DNA from: RGIG9041 sp045612565
GTDB taxonomy: Bacteria > Bacillota > Clostridia > Oscillospirales > QAKW01
Direction of reading: 5' to 3'
Assembly: GCA_045612565.1 (NCBI GenBank)
Contig: JAZKZG010000030.1
Span: forward strand, 1 to 44,964
Length of the DNA stretch: 44,964 bases
Shown: positions 40,270-44,964 of the stretch, piece after piece
How the letters are laid out: every line of letters starts with the position of its first letter
How positions within the stretch are numbered: position 1 is the first letter of the stretch
Program-made: the position numbers and the translations under genes
The notes under the pieces: model-generated
Seen by the model: only the letters and a program-made list of their open reading frames with translations
Told to the model about the DNA's origin: nothing
Database searches by the model: none

Positions 40270-42863
40270 TATTCTGTACGAAGTGCTTCAACAGGATCGC
40301 GCTTTGCGGCAACACGTGACGGAATAAGTCCCGCGATAAAAGTTAGCACTATGCTTATTGCAATAAGCACAATTGCTCCGCCTGTAGGCAGTATTGCGTA
40401 AAGCGTTTCAATACCTGTAAGCGCAAGAAGTATTGCGTTGATGGGGATAAGTAACAGCAATGTGACACCGATACCCAGCACACCCGCAGTAAAACCAACA
40501 ATTGTGGTTTCGGCATTGAACACGTTTGAAATGTCACGCTTTGAAGCACCGATTGAACGCAGTATGCCGATTTCTTTGGTACGTTCAAGTACCGAGATAT
40601 AGGTGATAATACCAATCATAATCGACGAAACGATAAGAGATATTGCAACAAACGCAATAAGAACGTATGAAATCGCGTTAACGATTGTTGTAACCGAACT
40701 CATAAGTGTTGCAACCATATCGGTATATGTGATGCGGTCAGCCTCATCGGCACCGTTATTATATTCTTTGATTATATCGGCAATTGCGTCTTTTGACTCA
40801 AAGTCTTTGGGGTAAATGTTGATTGCACTCGGTTTTTCTTTGTCAACAAAGCCGAGTTTTTGGAGGTTTGAATCGTATGTCGCCTCGGTTTTCATAAATG
40901 ATGATGCATACTGTAACAGCATCTGGTCGGGCATCTGCGCATACTGTGCCATTGCGGGATCAGCCATAATGAATGCACGGATTTCGTCGGCGGTATACTC
41001 GGTTTTGCCAAATTCAAGACCTGTGAAAAGGTCAGTTTTTTCATCAGCCTTCTGTGCCTTTACAGCAGGGTGTTCATTCACCTTGTCAATGAGCAGGTTC
41101 ATAAGTTCGCGTGTGTAACCGATATTACCGATACTTGCGGTAGCACTGTCCTCTTTTGGAGTAACAATACCTACAATATTAAGTTTTGTTGCGTCTTTGA
41201 TTTTTTTATCAAGCGCAATTTCATCGCACTCGGTGATTTTACCGCTCTTTTCGTCATAATCAAAGTAGTCTGCGTTTGTAAGCACACTCAGATCAAGGTC
41301 GCAAAGTTCCTCGTAGGTAAAACTTTCGGGTGTGTTGATTTTGTAGGTGTTTTCGGTACCTGTTGCAAGTGCTTTTTCAGCTTCTTTAAAGTACTCTTTG
41401 AGTTCGTTTGTATCACACACACCGAGTGAATAGAGCATATAGTCGGTAACCTGATTGTTTTCATCTACAATCAGCACAAGGTCGGTAGCCTCTTTGGGAT
41501 AATCACCGTAGACAAGGTCATACGTTTCTTTGATATACGCATCATCGCCTACAAGCTCTGAAAATACACCCGACGACATCATAGCCATACTTGATGCATC
41601 GCCCATATTCATACCTATTGCTTCATAAAGATCAAAGATGCTGTTAAGCCCTTTTCTGTAAGTTCCGTCCTCGTTATTTTTATAAACGTTGAGTTCGGTT
41701 ATATAGGTATATTTCACATCATTGGCATACTCTTTGATATTTGATTTATCAGAATCAAGAAATGCTTTAAAATCCTTTAAGTTATTGGTGGTGATGCCCG
41801 ATGTCATAGTTTCCATCATCTGCACCATAACATTGTTGGCATAGATTTTGCCCTCGCCCTGCACAGTACCATCTTTGTTGTTTTCGTTCATAAACGAAGT
41901 CATCATAGCGGTCGAGTCCATTGTGGTCTCGCTTATTGTGATGGGGTAACTTGCCATCGTCGAATGCTCGATACCGTCGATATACGACTGTACACCGGTT
42001 GATACCGACATAATAAGCGCGATACCGATTATACCGATAGAACCCGCAAACGACGTCATAATTGTACGCGCTTTTTTGGTGAGAAGATTATTGAAAGATA
42101 AAGAAAGCGCAGTAAAAAACGACATCGACGGCTTTTTGGCTTTTTTGCCCTTGGGTTTTTTGTTTTCCTCTGCCTCGACGAGTTCTTCACATGGGTCACT
42201 GTCGTGAGTAACTTTGCCGTCAAGAAGTCTTATAATACGTGTTGAATATTCCTCGGCGAGTTCGGGGTTGTGAGTTACCATAATAACCAGACGGTCTTTT
42301 GCAACCTCTTTTAAAAGTGCCATTATCTGCAAAGAGGTCTCTGAGTCGAGCGCACCCGTCGGCTCGTCGGCAAGTAAAATTTCGGGGTTGTTTACAAGTG
42401 CACGTGCGATTGCCACACGTTGCATCTGTCCACCCGACATCTGATTTGGCTTTTTGCGTAACTGGTCGCCAAGACCCACCTGCTCAAGTGCAGCCTTTGC
42501 TCTTGCGCGTCTCTCGCTCTTTGACACACCCGAAAGTGTTAAAGCGAGTTCAACGTTTGCAAGTACAGTCTGATGCGGAATAAGGTTATAACTCTGAAAA
42601 ACAAAGCCGACACGGCGGTTACGGTAGTTATCCCAATCTGCATCCTTGAATTTTTTGGTAGACTTACCGCAGATAACAAGGTCACCATCGTCATATCTAT
42701 CAAGACCGCCGATTATATTGAGTAACGTGGTCTTACCGCAGCCCGACTGACCGAGTATTGACACAAACTCGTTTTTGCGGAATTTGAGTGAAACACCCTT
42801 GAGTGCCTCGACAGTCTGATTGCCTGTTTTGTATGTTTTTGTAATATTTTTTAAGTCAAGCAT
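40269..42863 (-). CDS. MacB-like ABC transporter, fused ATPase and FtsX-type permease
   Basis: About 864 residues. The N-terminal ATPase (1-~225) has Walker A GQSGCGKTT, signature MSGGQMQRVAIARAL and Walker B ILLADEPTGALD. A Lys-rich linker (EENKKPKGKKAKKPS) leads to an FtsX/MacB permease: one helix (TSFAGSIGIIGIALIMSVSTG), a large extracytoplasmic domain of ~420 residues, then three helices including VLIAFVAISLIVSSIMIGIITYISVLERTKEIGILRSIGASKRDISNVF. Such pumps work by mechanotransmission and export or extract peptides, antibiotics or lipoproteins. ATG 42863 follows GGAGGAGAG; upstream in-frame ATGs overlap that site. It heads an operon with DUF5685 and is divergent from marR. Confidence 0.92.
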   Translation of the reverse strand: MLDLKNITKTYKTGNQTVEALKGVSLKFRKNEFVSILGQSGCGKTTLLNIIGGLDRYDDGDLVICGKSTKKFKDADWDNYRNRRVGFVFQSYNLIPHQTVLANVELALTLSGVSKSERRARAKAALEQVGLGDQLRKKPNQMSGGQMQRVAIARALVNNPEILLADEPTGALDSETSLQIMALLKEVAKDRLVIMVTHNPELAEEYSTRIIRLLDGKVTHDSDPCEELVEAEENKKPKGKKAKKPSMSFFTALSLSFNNLLTKKARTIMTSFAGSIGIIGIALIMSVSTGVQSYIDGIEHSTMASYPITISETTMDSTAMMTSFMNENNKDGTVQGEGKIYANNVMVQMMETMTSGITTNNLKDFKAFLDSDKSNIKEYANDVKYTYITELNVYKNNEDGTYRKGLNSIFDLYEAIGMNMGDASSMAMMSSGVFSELVGDDAYIKETYDLVYGDYPKEATDLVLIVDENNQVTDYMLYSLGVCDTNELKEYFKEAEKALATGTENTYKINTPESFTYEELCDLDLSVLTNADYFDYDEKSGKITECDEIALDKKIKDATKLNIVGIVTPKEDSATASIGNIGYTRELMNLLIDKVNEHPAVKAQKADEKTDLFTGLEFGKTEYTADEIRAFIMADPAMAQYAQMPDQMLLQYASSFMKTEATYDSNLQKLGFVDKEKPSAINIYPKDFESKDAIADIIKEYNNGADEADRITYTDMVATLMSSVTTIVNAISYVLIAFVAISLIVSSIMIGIITYISVLERTKEIGILRSIGASKRDISNVFNAETTIVGFTAGVLGIGVTLLLLIPINAILLALTGIETLYAILPTGGAIVLIAISIVLTFIAGLIPSRVAAKRDPVEALRTE

Positions 42864-42933
42864 AAAACTCTCCTCCATTTTATCATTTAATTTTATACCA
42901 AATTTATGTAAAAGTAAACCGAATTTTGACAAG

Positions 42934-43006
42934 TTAACATCTTGTTAATAAAAGAGTTGTTGACAATATAAATAGTCAACACTATAATGATTAATGTGTT
43001 AATTAA
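42934..43006. promoter_or_regulatory. Divergent control region with inverted repeats (likely MarR operators)
   Basis: Three inverted repeats lie between the divergent genes: TTAACA-TCT-TGTTAA (42934-42948), GTTGAC-N10-GTCAAC (42959-42980) over the marR -35 and spacer, and TTAA-TGTG-TTAA (42991-43002) downstream of the -10. They are plausible binding sites for the adjacent MarR protein, which could then control both directions. Confidence 0.6.
42960..42988 (+). promoter_or_regulatory. Consensus sigma-A promoter of marR
   Basis: TTGACA (42960-42965), a 17-base spacer and TATAAT (42983-42988): perfect hexamers and spacing, overlapped by an inverted repeat. Confidence 0.85.
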
Positions 43007-43020
43007 TTTGAGGTGATATT

Positions 43021-43452
43021 ATGGACAATAAATTATACCATGACACCATCGGTGCTATGATACACCTGTTAAGACGTCACAGGTGCGAATGCGAAGCCGG
43101 AGTGAAAAATTTAAACATTCACCACTCACAGCATAAGATACTTATGCACATTGCAAAATGCGGCAAAAAACCACCGACACAGGTTGAAATTGCACAGCAT
43201 TTTCATATAAGTCCCGCAGCAGTTGCGGTAACACTTAAAAAACTGGATGCAGCAGGATACATAACACGCTGTGCGCGTTCAAAGGATATGCGAAATAACG
43301 AAGTTACGCTCACTGCACAGGGAGAAAAAATCTGCAAAGACTCAAAAACAGCATTTGACGAGATTGATTCAAAAATGTTTGAAGGTTTTGACCAAAAAGA
43401 TATTTTACAGTTTAAAAATTATATCGACACAATGTTAAATAATTTATCGTAA
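43021..43452 (+). CDS. MarR-family transcriptional regulator
   Basis: 143 residues. Winged helix-turn-helix with HHSQHKILMHIAKCGKKPPTQVEIAQHFHISPAAVAVTLKKLDAAGYITRCARSKDMRNNEVTLTAQGEKI, the standard MarR DNA-binding and wing region. Dimerisation helices lie at both ends. Two cysteines near the N-terminus (RCECEAG) could allow thiol sensing. It is divergent from the MacB-like pump and 12 bases upstream of an ABC exporter, so it most likely represses efflux genes until a toxic ligand is bound. The ATG is preceded by GAGGTGATATT. Confidence 0.92.
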   Translation: MDNKLYHDTIGAMIHLLRRHRCECEAGVKNLNIHHSQHKILMHIAKCGKKPPTQVEIAQHFHISPAAVAVTLKKLDAAGYITRCARSKDMRNNEVTLTAQGEKICKDSKTAFDEIDSKMFEGFDQKDILQFKNYIDTMLNNLS

Positions 43453-43464
43453 AGGAGAAAAAGA

Positions 43465-44964
43465 ATGAAACGTTGGTTAAAATACGCAAAGCCGTACACA
43501 TGGTTTTTTATACTGGGTCCGCTTTGTATGATTGTTGAAGTAATAGGCGAAGTGTTTATGCCCAAGTTTTTGTCAATGATTGTTGACGTCATTGACGGCG
43601 GCGGCACGGTGCTTGAGATTGCGGGAATATGCGGCCTTATGATACTGTCGGCAGTACTTATGATGCTCGGCGGTGTTGGCGGTGCTTACTTTGGCGCAAA
43701 GGCATCGGTTAACTTCGGAACCGACCTGCGTCGAGATGTGTTTTCAAAAATACAAAAGTTTTCGTTTGCAAATATCGATAAGTTCTCGACAGGTTCACTT
43801 GTCACACGTCTTACAAATGACGTAACACAGGTGCAAAACTTTATAAACACTCTGCTTCGAATGTTTTTACGTGCACCAGGTATGCTTATCGGCGGTCTTA
43901 TTATGGCAATCACGATGGCGCCTAACCTTGCGGTAGTTTTGGCGGTATCAATCCCTGCAATTCTTATTGTGCTTATATTTATTATAAAGGTTGGTTTTCC
44001 GCGTTTTGGCATAATGCAAGAAAAAGTTGACGCACTCAACTCAAATATTCAGGAGTCTATCACAAACGCACGTGTTGTAAAATCATTTGTGCGCGAGGAT
44101 TTTGAAATCAAAAAATTCCGCGAAAAAAACGCAGACCTCAAAAACTCGGGTATGCGTGCACTTATGGTTATGATTTGTATGAACCCGCTCACAACAATGA
44201 TTATGAACTTTACTATCGTTGCAGTTGTGTGGCTTGGAAGTAAACTCGTTATGGGCGGTACAATGCCCGAGGGTGATCTAATTGCATTTATTTCGTACAT
44301 AAACCAGATTTTATTCTCACTTATTATGGTAACAATGATGTCGATGTTCTCATCACGTGCACTTGCCGCAGGTAAACGTATTGCAGAAGTGCTTGATGAA
44401 GAGGTTGATATTGATGACGAAAATGCATCACAAAAAGACGCTGTCGTTAAAGACGGCAAAGTTGAATTTAAAAACGTAAACTTCAGATACTATAAAAACA
44501 GCGAAGGCAAGGTTCTTGACAACATAAACCTCGTAATAAACCCTGGTGAGACTGTTGGCATTATCGGCTCGACAGGTTGTGGTAAAACAACGCTGGTTTC
44601 ACTTATATCCCGTCTTTACGATGCAGACGAAGGTGACGTTCTCGTTGACGGCATAAATGTTCGCGACTACAGTCTTTACAACTTACGCGAGGGCGTGGGA
44701 ATGGTGCTTCAAAAGAACGTTTTGTTCTCGGGTTCAATCGAAGACAACTTACGTTGGGGAAGTGACGAGGCATCAATGGACGAAATCCGCAAAGCTTGTG
44801 ACAACGCACAGGCAGACGGATTTATCACAAGTTTTAAAGACGGTTACGAAACAATGCTCGACCAGGGCGGTACAAACGTGTCGGGCGGACAAAAACAGCG
44901 TCTTTGCATTGCACGTGCACTTTTAAAATCACCAAAAATTCTTATTCTTGACGACTCTACAAGC
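43465..44964 (+). CDS. ABC exporter (multidrug type), C-terminus cut by window edge
   Basis: 500 codons visible, open at the right edge. The membrane domain (1-~320) has six helices; the conserved KFSFANIDKFSTGSLVTRLTNDVTQVQNF region contains the coupling-helix sequence. The ATPase domain has Walker A GSTGCGKTT, Q-loop VLQKNVLFSGSIEDNLRWG, signature NVSGGQKQRLCIARAL and Walker B ILILDDSTS, where the window stops. Aspartate follows the Walker B Asp where glutamate is usual (LDDSTS instead of LDEATS). This marks the degenerate-site half of many heterodimeric exporters, so a partner gene is expected just downstream. AAAGGAG precedes the ATG. Confidence 0.94.
   Translation, partial: MKRWLKYAKPYTWFFILGPLCMIVEVIGEVFMPKFLSMIVDVIDGGGTVLEIAGICGLMILSAVLMMLGGVGGAYFGAKASVNFGTDLRRDVFSKIQKFSFANIDKFSTGSLVTRLTNDVTQVQNFINTLLRMFLRAPGMLIGGLIMAITMAPNLAVVLAVSIPAILIVLIFIIKVGFPRFGIMQEKVDALNSNIQESITNARVVKSFVREDFEIKKFREKNADLKNSGMRALMVMICMNPLTTMIMNFTIVAVVWLGSKLVMGGTMPEGDLIAFISYINQILFSLIMVTMMSMFSSRALAAGKRIAEVLDEEVDIDDENASQKDAVVKDGKVEFKNVNFRYYKNSEGKVLDNINLVINPGETVGIIGSTGCGKTTLVSLISRLYDADEGDVLVDGINVRDYSLYNLREGVGMVLQKNVLFSGSIEDNLRWGSDEASMDEIRKACDNAQADGFITSFKDGYETMLDQGGTNVSGGQKQRLCIARALLKSPKILILDDSTS

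Noticed and set aside
42299..42583. Antisense open frame inside the MacB-like ATPase gene
   Set aside because: It lies opposite strongly conserved ATPase motifs and has no ribosome site or family similarity; it is a shadow frame.

Overview
The window looks like part of the chromosome of an anaerobic, low-to-moderate GC, endospore-forming Clostridia bacterium (Oscillospiraceae/Ruminococcaceae-like; this placement is an inference from gene content). Supporting genes are spo0A, the dipicolinate synthase pair dpaAB, a Re-type citrate synthase, FemX, RicT, RNase J, S-layer-homology proteins and small clostridial families (DUF1858, DUF5685). Genes are tightly packed with strong AGGAGG-type ribosome sites and many clean sigma-A-like promoters and hairpin terminators. 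I see no rRNA or tRNA gene, CRISPR array, insertion sequence or prophage, and no gap longer than about 210 bases.

Layout, left to right. 1-5126 (minus strand): the 5' part of hisS, a methylglyoxal-synthase-like gene behind minD, a shrunken acyl-adenylate-synthetase-like protein, an unknown membrane-anchored protein and an AEC transporter. 5198-11120 (plus): one growth and envelope operon, zapA-dut-maf-mreB-mreC-mreD-pbp2. 11122-12566 (plus): dpaA-dpaB behind a sigma-K-like promoter. 12557-13553 (minus): pncC, a small coupled ORF and a DUF1858 protein. 13562-22120 (plus): femX, an alanine-racemase-like gene, holB, ricT, a ferredoxin, RNase J and an alpha-galactosidase. 22128-28158 (minus): an S-layer-anchored beta-helix protein, an S-layer-anchored amidase and spo0A. 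28170-34995 (minus): a six-gene operon of Re-citrate synthase, a GntR regulator, aconitase, isocitrate dehydrogenase and two RNA methyltransferases. 35038-38460 (minus): a large secreted tandem metallophosphoesterase. 38462-42863 (minus): a MacB-like ABC transporter translationally coupled to a DUF5685, J-domain and zinc-ribbon set. 42934-44964 (plus): a MarR regulator and an ABC exporter cut off by the window end.

The genes form several working groups: cell elongation and division (zapA, mreBCD, pbp2, minD, femX, alr-like), spore formation (spo0A, dpaAB), RNA turnover and modification (ricT, rnj, rsmI, trmN6), oxidative citrate-to-2-oxoglutarate synthesis, and the S-layer surface.

The most unusual theme is a series of proteins that keep a familiar fold but have lost signature residues. 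Spo0A keeps its phospho-acceptor Asp and DNA-binding domain, but its acidic pair, Thr/Ser and Lys are replaced. The MinD-linked methylglyoxal synthase homologue has lost its catalytic and phosphate-binding residues. An ANL-family protein has no recognisable ATP motif. The second half of the tandem metallophosphoesterase is degenerate. The Re-citrate synthase gene carries a single in-frame TAG in an otherwise intact frame, although TAG is an ordinary stop elsewhere in the window. The least characterised set is the DUF5685/J-domain/zinc-ribbon trio coupled to the MacB-like transporter.
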